A DNA stretch of 64,000 bases from Spongorhabdus nitratireducens (GCA_947387575.1 CANDOC010000010.1:164470-228469); one strand, 5' to 3'; shown: positions 1 through 11,781, counted from the stretch's first letter. Made by a program: numbers and translations. Notes: a model not told the origin generated them from the letters alone.

Positions 1-371
1 GCGAGCATAGCCGGCTGAAGTTCGAGCTTCTTCACTTCCACACCTTCATGAGTCTTCTTGAACTCAGCCAGATAGTAATCCGCCAGCTCTGTTGGCAACA
101 AATCAGGTGAACTGGACTTTTCTATGCTCTTAAAAGCATTCTTGTGGTCTACACGGTTCATGATAATCCGGTGCAGGCCGGGTCCTTCCTCGGTCAGCAA
201 TATACCCTTGTTATTAACCGGCCCCATAACCCAACCAATGGGTGCCTGTACTTTAAAAGAGCCATCCTTACTGACCAGCTCTGACTTCTTCACTACCGAC
301 CAGCTGGCACAACCGCTCAGCAGCAGAATCAGTGCTGCCAGAAATCCATATTTTAACTTATTGATATTCAT
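1..371 (-). CDS. Lipoprotein, C-terminus beyond window edge (partial)
   Basis: The reading frame starts at an ATG whose first base lies at 371 and stays open to the window edge, giving about 123 residues. The N-terminus is a classic lipoprotein signal: a basic start, a hydrophobic run, then the lipobox LLSGC with Cys near residue 21. I do not recognise the mature part; it contains APIGWVMGPVNNKG and seems to be a small periplasmic or outer-membrane-anchored protein. Its start overlaps the stop of the upstream M48 protease gene by one base (TAATG), so the two are almost certainly co-translated. No function is assigned. Confidence 0.75.
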   Translation of the reverse strand, partial: MNINKLKYGFLAALILLLSGCASWSVVKKSELVSKDGSFKVQAPIGWVMGPVNNKGILLTEEGPGLHRIIMNRVDHKNAFKSIEKSSSPDLLPTELADYYLAEFKKTHEGVEVKKLELQPAML

Positions 372-1510
372 TAATTTGTTGCCTTATCAATCATATCCAG
401 ATATTGCTGCACGAATGCAGCATCTGCAGCTTTTGGTGCCAGCACCAAATACTGCCTCAGCAGATTGCCTGCTTCCGGATAGTTTTTTTCTTTCAAACTG
501 AGAAGCCCTAAAGATTTATAGGGCAAGGGAAATGTTTCGTAACTTGAAAGCAGCGAGCGATAAACCTTTTTGGCCTCATCAAGATCACCTTCTTCATTAC
601 GAAGCCGGTGGGCCTCGGCCAGATAGAAGAGATCTACTTCTGGATAAAGAGCCTTTTGTGACGGAGCTTCAAAGGTTGCAATAATCTCATTGAACCGCCC
701 GGTCTCGAGCTTGTCGATCAGTACCTGCTGTCTTAAATCAACGACATAATCCTGATAAGCACTCGCATTGATATCCCGAGGCGTCGAAGCAACTGCGTTT
801 TCACTTAGAGCCTTGAAGCTTTTGATTCGCTCCTGCAGCTTGGGGTGAGAAGAAAAGAACAGTGGCGATTCGGCGTCACTGGCCTTTGCTTCCCTCGCCA
901 TGGCCTCAAATGCAGCATATGACTGTGCAGGATCATAACCAGCGGCAATCAGACGCTTGTAGCCTTCAGTATCAGCCTCTCGCTCAAGATCCCTGGAATA
1001 GCCCGTTACCGTGGTAGCAAGACCCAGCGTTGCCAGCAAAGGTCCACCCGCAAGCGCACCAGCCATGGCAAGTGCTGAGGACAGCTGATTAACCTTGCGC
1101 TGCTTTGCCGAATGCTTGTTTATAAAGTGAACACCTTCGTGCGCCAACACTGCAGCCAGCTGTGCTTCATTCTCCATTGCAGCAATCAGCCCGGTGTTCA
1201 CATATACACCACCGTTCGGCAATGCAAAGGCATTCAAAATCGGCTGTTTCAGAATATATACCCGAATACTGCCTTTAAACTCAGGATACAAACGATCCAT
1301 AATACCCTGAAGGTATGCCTGCATCGCCGCATCGCCCTCAAGCCTGTCACCTTTCTCAAGCTGTTGTTCGAAACGTTCGGCGGCATGCCAAAGACGATTC
1401 TCTTCCCCAACGGCTTCAATCGGGCCATCGCCAGTATAGGGTTTGATATTACTGGTGACGCATCCCGAGAGAATCAGAGCAGGTAAAAGAGGAAACAGTT
1501 TCTTTTTCAT
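371..1510 (-). CDS. M48-family metalloprotease, lipoprotein, with C-terminal repeat region
   Basis: A 379-residue zinc metalloprotease predicted to be anchored in the outer membrane or periplasm. Residues 1-17 form a lipoprotein signal ending in the lipobox LSGC. The zinc site is HEGVH (HExxH) around residue 124, and the third ligand lies in the downstream motif EREAD. The C-terminal third has TPR-like helices. This layout resembles the BepA/YfgC and LoiP groups, which act in outer-membrane protein quality control; which one it matches cannot be decided by eye. It sits second in a three-gene leftward lipoprotein run, 17 bp after the preceding gene and overlapping the next by one base. Confidence 0.85.
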   Translation of the reverse strand: MKKKLFPLLPALILSGCVTSNIKPYTGDGPIEAVGEENRLWHAAERFEQQLEKGDRLEGDAAMQAYLQGIMDRLYPEFKGSIRVYILKQPILNAFALPNGGVYVNTGLIAAMENEAQLAAVLAHEGVHFINKHSAKQRKVNQLSSALAMAGALAGGPLLATLGLATTVTGYSRDLEREADTEGYKRLIAAGYDPAQSYAAFEAMAREAKASDAESPLFFSSHPKLQERIKSFKALSENAVASTPRDINASAYQDYVVDLRQQVLIDKLETGRFNEIIATFEAPSQKALYPEVDLFYLAEAHRLRNEEGDLDEAKKVYRSLLSSYETFPLPYKSLGLLSLKEKNYPEAGNLLRQYLVLAPKAADAAFVQQYLDMIDKATN

Positions 1511-1527
1511 AGTGTTTCCCTGTTGGA

Positions 1528-2283
1528 TTACAGCTTCGGAAACTGTCCCAGTGTTTCTGAAACCATATCCCGGGCACCCGACTGTTTTTTCAGACTAAGA
1601 CTGGTACTAAGGGCAGTATTGGTCCAGACAACATCGCCTGTTTCAATATCAATCAAGCCAGTATTCAGTACAGTTACACCTCCAGGTATTACCACACCAA
1701 ATGCTGCAGCAACAACCATACTGGCAACCCTTTCTTCACTGGAAATAAGATCAACACCAGACACCAGTAACACCTGGTCAGCTCCGGTTTCCTGTTTCAG
1801 GAATTTAAGCCCCTTGCCTAACGTGTCATCCGGCTTCTTCAGCTCTTCCTTAAAGGCTTCTATATTTCGGATTGAAAGCGAATTACCGGCAACAACATCA
1901 TACAGGGCAACATGCTGATCTACCTGATCCTGACTTTGCTTGGAGAAAACCGGAGGTACAACGATTTCAACATTATTCAGATTGTTCTTGATGTAAGACT
2001 TGATTTCACTATTAACGAGTTTTTTACCCTCTGCTGACCACTCAGGTACTTCTTCCACAGCGGTCATTCCCAGCTCACTGATTCTGATATCAGCAGGCAG
2101 GATCAGTACTTTCGTGATACTGGCTTCAGCAGGTTGAGAATCATGAGTATCAAAGGCTAAACCTGACTCTTTCCCGACTTCTTTTTTATCATAGGCATGA
2201 TGAACATCATTATTGACTGTCGACACACAGCCTGAAAGCACTATCAGTCCCGCAACCAGCGCGGCGGCCTGCAATATGCGCAT
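1528..2283 (-). CDS. Uncharacterised lipoprotein
   Basis: 251 residues with a clear lipoprotein signal peptide (lipobox LSGC, Cys at about 19). The mature part is soluble, with a predicted alpha/beta character and no motif I can name. It is the first gene of the leftward lipoprotein run, 17 bp before the M48 protease, so it may share a role in envelope maintenance. That is an inference from position only. The start ATG at 2283 is the only one that leaves the signal peptide intact. Confidence 0.7.
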   Translation of the reverse strand: MRILQAAALVAGLIVLSGCVSTVNNDVHHAYDKKEVGKESGLAFDTHDSQPAEASITKVLILPADIRISELGMTAVEEVPEWSAEGKKLVNSEIKSYIKNNLNNVEIVVPPVFSKQSQDQVDQHVALYDVVAGNSLSIRNIEAFKEELKKPDDTLGKGLKFLKQETGADQVLLVSGVDLISSEERVASMVVAAAFGVVIPGGVTVLNTGLIDIETGDVVWTNTALSTSLSLKKQSGARDMVSETLGQFPKL

Positions 2284-2446
2284 TATCTACTCCATTATTG
2301 TTTTGAGCACTATTCTGTAACAGTACGACCAACCCCAAAGGTCTTTTCCTGATTACAGACAAGCCCCACATCTTAGAGTAAAAATACAGTGCTATGTAAG
2401 TGTTTTGAAAAGTTACTGACAATTGTCGTAAAAGTTACAATCAAAG

Positions 2447-2475
2447 AAGCCGAAACAGAATATCTGTTTCGGCTT
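2447..2475 (-). terminator. Rho-independent terminator after cysN
   Basis: A 12-bp perfect stem (AAGCCGAAACAG with its complement) closes a 5-nt loop 30 bp beyond the cysN stop. On the cysN strand it is followed by CTTCTTTG. The rest of 2284-2504 (221 bp) has no gene and should hold the promoter of the lipoprotein run. Confidence 0.75.
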
Positions 2476-2504
2476 TTAGAAAGATCGCCAGATATTGCTA
2501 TAAC

Positions 2505-4109
2505 TTAATCAAACACTGCGCTCAGTAGATCCTCCAAAGCAAGAGCACCATCCGAAGCAAAAACGTAATCAGCCTTAACATCACCTGAGACAACTACCAG
2601 CAAGCCAGCATTTTTTAATGTATATGCCTGGTCGATTTCGTCAGGTTTGATAACAACACTCAACCCACCCCGATTGAAAAGCTGACGCTCCAGTTTCAAA
2701 GACCGCTCTTCGGCAAGATTTCCAGTAATACTTATAATTGCGCCACTATGTCCAAGCCGAGCCTTTCGTTCAGCCTGAGTCACGGGTAATACAGCAGTAT
2801 CTTCAGTTTCTGCATCCTGCAGCATACCTGCCGCAACCGTTGCATTGGTCAAACGGTCAATAACAATAAAGGCTCCAGTCGCCCGGTTATTTTTATAGGC
2901 ATCAAAAGGCAGTGGCCGATCAAGACTCAAACTGCACTGAGCAATTTCATTCAGCTGCAGTTGATCTGCTTCTGTTTGTTCAAGGGTATTAACATCAATC
3001 CGGTACTGGATGGCAGAAACCGTTCCACTGGCCATCAGTGATCCGGCCTTGATGGTGTACTGTTTGCCCGGTTTCATGGCTTCTTCAGCCATCCACACCA
3101 GCTTTGCATTCAGGTCACGACTGAGTTGTGGCGGGTTATGAGGGTGCACCAGCATATCACCACGACTGATATCGATTTCATCTTCCAGCGTAAGTGTCAC
3201 GGCCTGACCTGCAGCTGCAATGTCGAGATTACCATCGTAGGTAACAATGCTATCAACCCGGCTGGTTTTGCGTGATGGCAGCACCATCACTTCATCTCCG
3301 GGTTTCACTTCACCGGAAGCGATGGTTCCGGCAAAACCTCGAAAGTTCAGATTAGGCCGGTTTACATACTGCACAGGCAAACGGAAATCTGCGAGATTAC
3401 GATCGGAGCTGATCTGCACAGTTTCCAGAATATTCATCAGCGTCGGGCCCTCATACCAGGGCGTATTTTCACTGGGGCTGACCACATTATCGCCATCAAG
3501 CGCAGAGATCGGCACAAACTTCACATCTCCCAGCGACAGCTTCTCAGCAAAGTCGAGGTAGTCATTCCGAATCTCTTCAAAACGGTCTTTGGAAAACGCC
3601 ACCAGATCCATCTTGTTCACAGCAACCAGAATATGGCGAATACCCAACAGGGAGGCAATAAAGGTATGACGGCGGGTCTGGGTCATCAGGCCATGACGGG
3701 CGTCAATCAGAATAACCGCTAAATCACAGGTCGATGCACCGGTGGCCATATTCCGGGTGTACTGCTCATGCCCCGGGGTGTCGGCAATAATAAATTTCCG
3801 TTGCTCGGTAGAAAAATAGCGATAGGCAACGTCAATGGTAATGCCCTGCTCACGTTCGGCCTGCAGGCCATCCACCAGCAGCGCCAGATCAACATTATCG
3901 CCCTGGGTACCGGACTTGCGACTATCGTTGGTAACCGCTGCCAGCTGGTCCTCATAAATCATTTTACTGTCGTGCAGCAGACGACCGATCAGGGTACTTT
4001 TGCCGTCATCGACACTGCCGCAGGTCAGCAGTCGCAGCAGATCTTTCTGCTCATGCTGATACAGATAGGCTTCTATATCCTTCTCAATCAATTCAGACTG
4101 ATGACTCAT
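2505..4109 (-). CDS. cysN: Sulfate adenylyltransferase subunit 1 (GTPase), with apparent vestigial APS-kinase tail
   Basis: The regulatory GTPase subunit of ATP sulfurylase, which couples GTP hydrolysis to formation of adenosine 5'-phosphosulfate by CysD. GTPase motifs are clear: the P-loop GSVDDGKST at residues 31-39, DTPGHEQ, and NKMD. At 534 residues it is some 60 longer than the E. coli protein. The extra part (about residues 444-534) looks like the start of a fused CysC (APS kinase), as in CysNC proteins: [15 protein letters not shown], then [10 protein letters not shown], then NAGLLVVV. Where the kinase P-loop GLSGSGKST should be it reads GNLAEERS, and most of the kinase domain is gone. 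It cannot be a working kinase. It follows cysD by 58 bp in one operon. Confidence 0.93.
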   Translation of the reverse strand: MSHQSELIEKDIEAYLYQHEQKDLLRLLTCGSVDDGKSTLIGRLLHDSKMIYEDQLAAVTNDSRKSGTQGDNVDLALLVDGLQAEREQGITIDVAYRYFSTEQRKFIIADTPGHEQYTRNMATGASTCDLAVILIDARHGLMTQTRRHTFIASLLGIRHILVAVNKMDLVAFSKDRFEEIRNDYLDFAEKLSLGDVKFVPISALDGDNVVSPSENTPWYEGPTLMNILETVQISSDRNLADFRLPVQYVNRPNLNFRGFAGTIASGEVKPGDEVMVLPSRKTSRVDSIVTYDGNLDIAAAGQAVTLTLEDEIDISRGDMLVHPHNPPQLSRDLNAKLVWMAEEAMKPGKQYTIKAGSLMASGTVSAIQYRIDVNTLEQTEADQLQLNEIAQCSLSLDRPLPFDAYKNNRATGAFIVIDRLTNATVAAGMLQDAETEDTAVLPVTQAERKARLGHSGAIISITGNLAEERSLKLERQLFNRGGLSVVIKPDEIDQAYTLKNAGLLVVVSGDVKADYVFASDGALALEDLLSAVFD

Positions 4110-4167
4110 TTCTTTAGGCTCCGAAACTGTTTCTTAAATTTTAAAAACTGATGAAATGAGCGAAGGG

Positions 4168-5112
4168 TCAGAAGTAACCTTCCTGCTTTTTCTTTTCCAT
4201 TGAGCCGGCACTGTCATGATCAATAACTCGCCCCTGTCGTTCGGATGTTTTGGTCAGCAGCATCTCCTGAATAATTTCCGGCAGGGTATTCGCTTCTGAT
4301 TCCACGGCACCTGTTAGTGGATAACAGCCCAGTGTTCTGAACCGTACTGATTTCATTTCCGGCTGTTCATCTTCAGCCAATGGCATCCGGTCATCGTCAA
4401 CCATAATCAGAGTGCCATCACGCTCAACTACCGGGCGTTGCTGGGAAAAGTACAGGGGGACAATTGGAATCTGCTCAAGGTAGATGTATTGCCAGATATC
4501 CAGCTCGGTCCAGTTGGACAGCGGGAATACACGAATACTCTCGCCTTTTTCAACTTTACCGTTATAGACATTCCACAGTTCCGGACGCTGGTTTTTAGGA
4601 TCCCAGCGATGATTACGATCACGGAAAGAATAAACCCGTTCTTTAGCCCGTGACTTTTCTTCATCGCGGCGGGCTCCACCAAAGGCTGCATCAAAACCGT
4701 ACTTGTTCAGTGCCTGTTTCAGCGCCGCGGTTTTCATGACATCGGTATGTTTGGCACTGCCATGGGTAAAGGGGCCAACACCCTGTTCCACACCGTCGGG
4801 GTTGGTATGTACCAGCAACTCAAGCCCCAGCTCTTCAACCCGCTTGTCACGAAACTCGATCATTTCCCGGAACTTCCAGGTGGTATCCACATGCAGCAGC
4901 GGAAACGGCGGTTTGCCCGGGTAAAACGCTTTCATTGCCAGATGCAACATCACTGCTGAATCCTTACCAATGGAGTACAGCATCACCGGGTTATCAAACT
5001 CGGCCGCAACTTCACGGATAATATGAATACTCTCGGCTTCCAGTTGCTTGAGATGCGTCTGTACCGCACTGGAAGCTGTCGAGGCAGCTTCAGAGGAATG
5101 TTCAGCAGGCAT
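4168..5112 (-). CDS. cysD: Sulfate adenylyltransferase subunit 2
   Basis: The catalytic subunit of ATP sulfurylase, a PP-loop (PAPS reductase-like) nucleotidyltransferase making APS from sulfate and ATP. The PP-loop motif SIGKDSAVM lies at about residues 47-55, and conserved blocks such as [16 protein letters not shown] and [15 protein letters not shown] are intact. It has 314 residues against about 302 in E. coli; the extra ones are an N-terminal Ser/Ala-rich stretch. It is the promoter-proximal gene of cysDN and is preceded by a leader hairpin (5142-5185). Confidence 0.95.
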   Translation of the reverse strand: MPAEHSSEAASTASSAVQTHLKQLEAESIHIIREVAAEFDNPVMLYSIGKDSAVMLHLAMKAFYPGKPPFPLLHVDTTWKFREMIEFRDKRVEELGLELLVHTNPDGVEQGVGPFTHGSAKHTDVMKTAALKQALNKYGFDAAFGGARRDEEKSRAKERVYSFRDRNHRWDPKNQRPELWNVYNGKVEKGESIRVFPLSNWTELDIWQYIYLEQIPIVPLYFSQQRPVVERDGTLIMVDDDRMPLAEDEQPEMKSVRFRTLGCYPLTGAVESEANTLPEIIQEMLLTKTSERQGRVIDHDSAGSMEKKKQEGYF

Positions 5113-5141
5113 GGCAGTGTCTTGTCTTTTAATCTTATGAA

Positions 5142-5185
5142 GTCCACTGAAAAAGCTTCTTTTAATACAGGCTTTTTCAATGGAC
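5142..5185 (-). promoter_or_regulatory. Inverted repeat in the cysD leader
   Basis: Two 15-base arms (5142-5156 and 5171-5185) are complementary at 14 of 15 positions, separated by 14 nt, 30 bp upstream of the cysD start. It could be an RNA hairpin in the leader or a binding site. There is no U-tract after the second arm, so it is not an ordinary terminator. The rest of 5186-5312 is AT-rich and holds a weak hairpin after the Nif3-like gene (CACCCG...CGGGTG, near 5268-5291). Confidence 0.5.
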
Positions 5186-5312
5186 GGAACTATTTACAAG
5201 GCACTATATCAGCGGGAAATTATTATAAGAACACGATTAAATATAATAATTTTGCATAACAATATCACCCGAAGCACTATTCTCCGGGTGCATTAGTTAG
5301 AGGCTATTTACC

Positions 5313-6074
5313 TTAGACCGGGTTATCAATATCAATAAACAGATGCTCAATACCACAGTCAGCAGCCAGCCAGTCACCGACAGCCTGAACCCCATACCTT
5401 TCTGTAGCATGATGCCCGGCAGCAATATAATGAATGCCACACTCTCTGGCCGTGTGAACCGTCCGCTCTGAAATTTCACCACTGATAAAGGCATCCACGC
5501 CCAGTGCCAGTGCATGGTCGATATAATCCTGAGCGCCACCCGTACACCAGGCAATACGTTTCACCGGATGTTCTCCACCGGCAATTAACAGCGGCTCCCG
5601 GTTCAATCCTGAAGCAATCTGCTTTCCAAAATCAGCCAGAGCAACAGGCTTATCCAGCTCACCTTCAAAGCCAATATTCTGGCGATTCTGGGGTTCCAGA
5701 GGCCCGGTAATTTTCCAGCCAAGGATATCTGCCAGTCTGGCGTTATTACCCATGGTCTGGTGAGCATCCAGCGGCAGGTGATATGCAATCAGGCTGATAT
5801 CATGTTGCAGCAGTTTCTGAATCCGGCGGCGTTTCATTCCGGCAATGGCAGCATCTTCCCCTTTCCAGAAATAACCATGGTGCACCAGAATCGCGTCGGC
5901 TTGCTGCTCAACCGCGGCATCAATCAGTGACTGACAGGCTGTCACCCCCGTAACCAGCCGTTTGATTTCTGACTTGCCTTCAACCTGTAAACCGTTCGGG
6001 CAGTAGTCGCGGTAGCGGTCCGACTCGAGTGTTGTGTCGAGTTTTTGAATCAGTTCACTCAGAGAAATTGCCAT
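5313..6074 (-). CDS. Nif3-like dinuclear metal-centre hexameric protein (YbgI family)
   Basis: 253 residues matching the NIF3/YbgI family of ring-shaped hexamers with a two-metal centre. E. coli YbgI has been linked to GTP cyclohydrolase I type 2-like activity and to DNA damage resistance, but its role is unsettled. Metal-ligand motifs visible are LVHHGYFW near residue 63, YHLPLDAH near 97, and the C-terminal HHATERYG. The length equals the short form of the family (no inserted PII-like domain). It is divergent from degS. Confidence 0.9.
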   Translation of the reverse strand: MAISLSELIQKLDTTLESDRYRDYCPNGLQVEGKSEIKRLVTGVTACQSLIDAAVEQQADAILVHHGYFWKGEDAAIAGMKRRRIQKLLQHDISLIAYHLPLDAHQTMGNNARLADILGWKITGPLEPQNRQNIGFEGELDKPVALADFGKQIASGLNREPLLIAGGEHPVKRIAWCTGGAQDYIDHALALGVDAFISGEISERTVHTARECGIHYIAAGHHATERYGVQAVGDWLAADCGIEHLFIDIDNPV

Positions 6075-6212
6075 GTTTATCTTGAATCCCGGTTTGAATC
6101 GTTTCAGCGGCTGATATTATACCAATCAGCGTTATTCGCCTCCGCCCCAACTGAGCGCTAGCGATTTATCAGTGAAAGCGTTGGATTTCCATTACTGCAT
6201 TGGCAGAGGGAT

Positions 6213-7289
6213 ATGAAGAAATTTTTAACATATATTGGCATGCCTGCACTGGCAGGACTGGTAGTCGGCTTTCTGTTACTGCTATTGGTTCCCGAGTTTT
6301 CAGCGCCACTGAGGAATTATCTGGCAAGCCAGATTCCGGCAGCCCCCCAGGGCGATGTTGTGTCCTGGCGTGATGCCGTTGACCGGGCATCGCCTGCAGT
6401 TGTCAGCCTTTATTCACAGCGGCCACCATCATCCAGCCGTTATCAAGAGTATCGTCCTCCCGCCAGCCTGGGTTCCGGCGTTATCGTCAAGGAAGATGGC
6501 TACATTCTGACCAACAACCATGTTGTTAACCGTGCCGGTCAGATTCTGGTAGCTCTGAAAGATGGCCGTGAAACCAGTGCCACCATCGTGGGCATTGATG
6601 CCGAAACTGATCTGGCCGTACTTAAAATCAACCTCAGTGACGCCCCGGTCCTTCCGCTTGCAAATTCAGACCCGATGCGTACCGGTGATGTGGTACTTGC
6701 GATTGGTAACCCTTTCCGACTGGGACAGACAGTGACTCAAGGCATTGTCAGTGCCCGGGGAAGAGAACTTCGCCTGAATACCTATGAAGACTTTATTCAG
6801 ACCGATGCAGCTATTAACCCCGGTAACTCCGGCGGTGCTCTGGTCGATGCTCGTGGTAACCTGATCGGTATCAGCACGGCTCTGCTGTCACGGGATGGTG
6901 GCAGTCAGGGGCTTGGCTTTGCCATCCCGTCCAATCTTGCCCGCTATGTGCTTGAGTCCATTATCAGTGAGGGTCGGGTTATTCGTGGCTGGCTGGGGAT
7001 TGAATCCCAGCCGATAACGCCTGATCTGGCCAAAGCGCTGGGAGTTTCTCCAACTGATGGCATTATTATTGCCCGGGTTTATCCGGATACACCGGCCAGC
7101 CAGGCAGGCCTGCATCGTGGAGATGTTATCCTTTCCATTAATGGTCAGGGAGCAGGAGATCCCCGCAAGGTCATGAATCGTGTTGCTCTGCAGATGCCCG
7201 GTGACAAGATAAACATGCAGGTATTACGGGATGGAGAAAAAAGAGAAGTCGAACTTGTTGTATCCGTTCGTCCCAATGTAGTTCAGTAA
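6213..7289 (+). CDS. degS: Inner-membrane serine endoprotease DegS
   Basis: A periplasmic S1C (HtrA-family) protease anchored by one N-terminal membrane segment (residues 9-28). In the sigma-E pathway it senses misfolded porin C-termini through its PDZ domain and makes the first cut in anti-sigma factor RseA. The catalytic triad is visible: His in NNHVV, Asp in ETDLAV, Ser in NPGNSGGA. A single PDZ domain fills the C-terminus (from about 255). The length of 358 and the single PDZ favour DegS over DegP/DegQ. A purine-rich AGAGGG lies just before the ATG. Confidence 0.92.
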   Translation: MKKFLTYIGMPALAGLVVGFLLLLLVPEFSAPLRNYLASQIPAAPQGDVVSWRDAVDRASPAVVSLYSQRPPSSSRYQEYRPPASLGSGVIVKEDGYILTNNHVVNRAGQILVALKDGRETSATIVGIDAETDLAVLKINLSDAPVLPLANSDPMRTGDVVLAIGNPFRLGQTVTQGIVSARGRELRLNTYEDFIQTDAAINPGNSGGALVDARGNLIGISTALLSRDGGSQGLGFAIPSNLARYVLESIISEGRVIRGWLGIESQPITPDLAKALGVSPTDGIIIARVYPDTPASQAGLHRGDVILSINGQGAGDPRKVMNRVALQMPGDKINMQVLRDGEKREVELVVSVRPNVVQ

Positions 7290-7300
7290 ATCAGATAACC

Positions 7301-7334
7301 CTGCAGGTAAAAGACAAAACACTTTTACCTGCAG
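7301..7334. terminator. Bidirectional hairpin between degS and the thioesterase gene
   Basis: A 13-bp perfect stem (CTGCAGGTAAAAG and its complement, 7301-7313 and 7322-7334) around an 8-nt loop lies between convergent genes. The internal A/T run could give either strand a short U-stretch. Confidence 0.65.
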
Positions 7335-7351
7335 AACTTCCGGAATATTAA

Positions 7352-7792
7352 TTATTTCCTCTGACGCAGCTGATAGTGACCGGTTGTCACACTCACCACT
7401 TCACCCTCGGTATTTTTGAGTTCTGCTGATAGCGTAAATTCTGATTTGCCATTAGCTTTCGCTTCTGAACCAATCCGCTCAATTTCTTCAGCAGATAAAG
7501 ACACTTCACAGGTAAGCGCAGTTGTAGCGGGCTTGAGAAACTGAATCGTCATCTCTTTCACAATCGGAAAGTAGCGTGTCATATCAAAGCTGGTCATGCA
7601 CAGCACACCACCGGGAAGTTCACCCAATGTGAACTGAGCTCCGGCATACATAGTACCGATATGATTCAGATTGGGTTCCAGCGGAATTTCCAGTCGGGTT
7701 TTACCCGGCTCGGAAGCCAAAAGCTTGATTCCGCATCGCTCAACAAACGGAATGCCTTCTTCCACCAATTTTCTGACAAATTCAGCAGACAT
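7352..7792 (-). CDS. Hot-dog fold thioesterase (DUF4442/YiiD C-terminal-like)
   Basis: 146 residues resembling the PaaI/DUF4442 group of small acyl-CoA thioesterases: the NHIGTMYAGA block near residue 40 is the typical active-site loop and is followed by a long helix. The substrate is unknown. The open frame continues upstream to 7849, but I chose the internal ATG at 7792 because AAGAGAG lies 6 nt before it and because conserved sequence begins there. It follows hisD and is convergent with degS. Confidence 0.75.
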   Translation of the reverse strand: MSAEFVRKLVEEGIPFVERCGIKLLASEPGKTRLEIPLEPNLNHIGTMYAGAQFTLGELPGGVLCMTSFDMTRYFPIVKEMTIQFLKPATTALTCEVSLSAEEIERIGSEAKANGKSEFTLSAELKNTEGEVVSVTTGHYQLRQRK

Positions 7793-7867
7793 AGAATGCT
7801 CTCTTGTTGTTTTTATTGTTATTACGTGAATGCCGGAGTTTCCCGGCACTCAGAGCAGGACAACAAA

Positions 7868-9184
7868 TTATTCAGAAATAATTCGATATTCAGCTGACCG
7901 GGCATGGGCTGTCAATGACTCACCTCGGGCCAGCACTGAAGCCACCTTGCCCATTTCCGAGGCGCCATCTGGAGCAAAGTGAATAATCGAACTTTTCTTC
8001 TGGAAGTCATAAACCCCCAACGGTGATGAAAAACGCGCAGTACCTGATGTTGGCAAGACATGGTTGGGCCCTGCACAGTAATCACCCAGCGCTTCAGCCG
8101 TATACCGTCCCATAAAGATAGCTCCGGCATGCCGTACACCATCCAGCCAGCTTTCCGGGTTTTCAACCGACAACTCCACATGCTCGGGTGCGATACGGTT
8201 AATCACAGCCAATGCTTCTTCCTTGCTGTTCACCTTGATCAGGGCACCACGGCGGCTCATGGAGGCGGCAATAATATCTTTACGCTCCATGGACGGCAGC
8301 AGGCGTTCAATACTACGCTGCACCTGATCCAAGAAATCACCATCTTGAGAGATTAAAATCGCCTGCGCATCTTCGTCATGTTCAGCCTGGGAAAACAGAT
8401 CCATGGCAACCCAGTCAGGATCGGTTTTGCCATCGCAGACAACCAGTATTTCGGAAGGACCGGCAATCATGTCTATTCCGACCTGACCAAACACCTGTCG
8501 TTTCGCCGTAGCAACATAGATATTGCCGGGACCGACGATTTTATCCACCCGGGGCACAGTTTCTGTACCATAGGCCAGTGCCGCTACAGCCTGCGCACCG
8601 CCAATAGTGAAAATGGTATCCACACCAGCAACTCTGGCAGCTGCCAACACCATATCATTCAGTTCACCGTCAGGGGCCGGAACCACCATCACAACTTCAT
8701 TAACGCCTGCCACCTTGGCAGGAATGGCATTCATCATCACGGAAGAGGGATAAGCAGCCTGACCTCCCGGCACATAAAGCCCGACACGGTCCAGCGGTGT
8801 GACTTTTTGCCCCAGTACCGTGCCATCGTCTTCCGTATATTGCCAGGATGTCTGCTTTTGCTTCTCGTGATACTGGCGAATACGTGACGCAGCTTTTTCC
8901 AGCGCTTCACGTTGCTCAAAACTGATTTTATTCAACGCGGACTCAAGCCGTTCTTCGGTTATTTTCAGAGCCTGTACAGAATCAACTCTGAAGCGATCAA
9001 ACCGTGCCGTGTAATCCAGCAGAGCCTTATCACCCTGCTGGACAATAGCCGTAATTATGGCTGTTACCTGATCCTGCACCTGATGATCAGATACAGACTC
9101 CCACGCCAGTAGTTGGTTCAACTGTTGCCAGAACCGGGCATCAGAACTTTCAAGTCGCTGGGGCTCAGCGGCCACTTCACTCAT
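7868..9184 (-). CDS. hisD: Histidinol dehydrogenase
   Basis: Catalyses the last two steps of histidine synthesis, the NAD-dependent oxidation of L-histidinol to L-histidine, in the cytoplasm; a zinc enzyme. The 438-residue sequence has the family blocks LYVPGG, the signature around GPSEILVV with QAEHD, and [15 protein letters not shown] near the C-terminus. It is downstream of hisG by 38 bp, as in Pseudomonas-type murA-hisG-hisD clusters, although here hisC does not follow. Confidence 0.95.
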   Translation of the reverse strand: MSEVAAEPQRLESSDARFWQQLNQLLAWESVSDHQVQDQVTAIITAIVQQGDKALLDYTARFDRFRVDSVQALKITEERLESALNKISFEQREALEKAASRIRQYHEKQKQTSWQYTEDDGTVLGQKVTPLDRVGLYVPGGQAAYPSSVMMNAIPAKVAGVNEVVMVVPAPDGELNDMVLAAARVAGVDTIFTIGGAQAVAALAYGTETVPRVDKIVGPGNIYVATAKRQVFGQVGIDMIAGPSEILVVCDGKTDPDWVAMDLFSQAEHDEDAQAILISQDGDFLDQVQRSIERLLPSMERKDIIAASMSRRGALIKVNSKEEALAVINRIAPEHVELSVENPESWLDGVRHAGAIFMGRYTAEALGDYCAGPNHVLPTSGTARFSSPLGVYDFQKKSSIIHFAPDGASEMGKVASVLARGESLTAHARSAEYRIISE

Positions 9185-9222
9185 AGCCTGTCACTCCTGC
9201 AGTTGTTATCCGAAATCCAATA

Positions 9223-9900
9223 TCAGCATTCAGTCTGACGTTTTGCGATCACCGCAGCTTTGAGCTGCTCCAGCAATGAAGAGATACGCTGATGTCTTAA
9301 TTTCATCGCTGCTTTATTGACTACCAGTCGCGAAGAAATATCCGCAATATGTTCTCTGGGCTCCAGCCCATTCGCTCTCAGCGTACCGCCGGTATCCACC
9401 ACATCGACAATTTCATCAGCCAACCCAACCAACGGTGCCAGTTCCATGGAACCGTAAAGCTTGATGATTTCGGCCTGACGTCCCTGGCTGGCATAGTATT
9501 TCTTGGCAATATTAACGAACTTGGTTGCGACCTTGATGCGTCCTTCCGGCAGGATTTTGCCCACTGGCCCGGCAGTCATCAACTTGCAGCAGGCTATTTC
9601 CAGGTCCAACGGTTCGTACAGCGAAGGTGAGTTGTACTCCATCAGCACATCCTTGCCGGACACACCGATATCTGCAGCACCATGCTCCACATACGGCGGC
9701 ACATCACTGGCCCTGACAATCAACAGCCTCACACCCGGATCGGTAGTGGGGATAATCAGCTTGCGGGATTTATCAGGATCTTCTGCCGGTTCAATACCCG
9801 CGGCATGAAGCAGCGGCAGGGTATCTTTCAGAATACGGCCTTTGGACAGGGCGATGGTCAGCTGCTCTGCAGCATCCGACGGGGAGTTTGATAATTGCAT
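9223..9900 (-). CDS. hisG: ATP phosphoribosyltransferase catalytic subunit, short form
   Basis: Catalyses the first committed step of histidine synthesis, joining ATP and PRPP. At 225 residues, with no C-terminal ACT-like regulatory domain, it is the short form (HisGS), which normally needs the regulatory subunit HisZ. HisZ is not in this window. Recognisable motifs are LSKGRI near the N-terminus, [11 protein letters not shown], and [14 protein letters not shown] in the PRPP-binding region. The sequence 9901-10067 upstream carries only the murA terminator and presumably the hisG promoter. Confidence 0.93.
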   Translation of the reverse strand: MQLSNSPSDAAEQLTIALSKGRILKDTLPLLHAAGIEPAEDPDKSRKLIIPTTDPGVRLLIVRASDVPPYVEHGAADIGVSGKDVLMEYNSPSLYEPLDLEIACCKLMTAGPVGKILPEGRIKVATKFVNIAKKYYASQGRQAEIIKLYGSMELAPLVGLADEIVDVVDTGGTLRANGLEPREHIADISSRLVVNKAAMKLRHQRISSLLEQLKAAVIAKRQTEC

Positions 9901-10016
9901 GGTGATGTTTTTATATTCAACTGCACAGACTGCAAATCCGCAGGATTTGAGAGGTTATCGTAATTTTACTTATTGCAACAGCTTTTCACCTGCATTTTAC
10001 CCTGCCAGAAACAAAT

Positions 10017-10037
10017 AAAGCCGGCTAGGCCGGCTTT
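10017..10037 (-). terminator. Rho-independent terminator after murA
   Basis: A 9-bp perfect stem (AAAGCCGGC/GCCGGCTTT) closes a 3-nt loop 30 bp past the murA stop; on the murA strand it continues ATTTGTTT. Confidence 0.75.
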
Positions 10038-10067
10038 ATGGGGAAGAGCGGTATCAGAAGGATACGA

Positions 10068-11583
<1,516 letters not shown>

Positions 11584-11781
11584 TTATAACCTCAGAGAAT
11601 AAAATCATGATTCAGGGCGTGTATACCCCATAACTACACTTCGTAGCTACGGCGGAAATCACGGCAGCAAATAAAGAGATAACGGCGAATAATATCTGAC
11701 CTGTAAACCGCTGACCAGTTTCAAAGTGCGCCGTCGGCAGGAATCAAAATAAAAGTTTGCCCGAACAGGAAAAAGTGGTGA

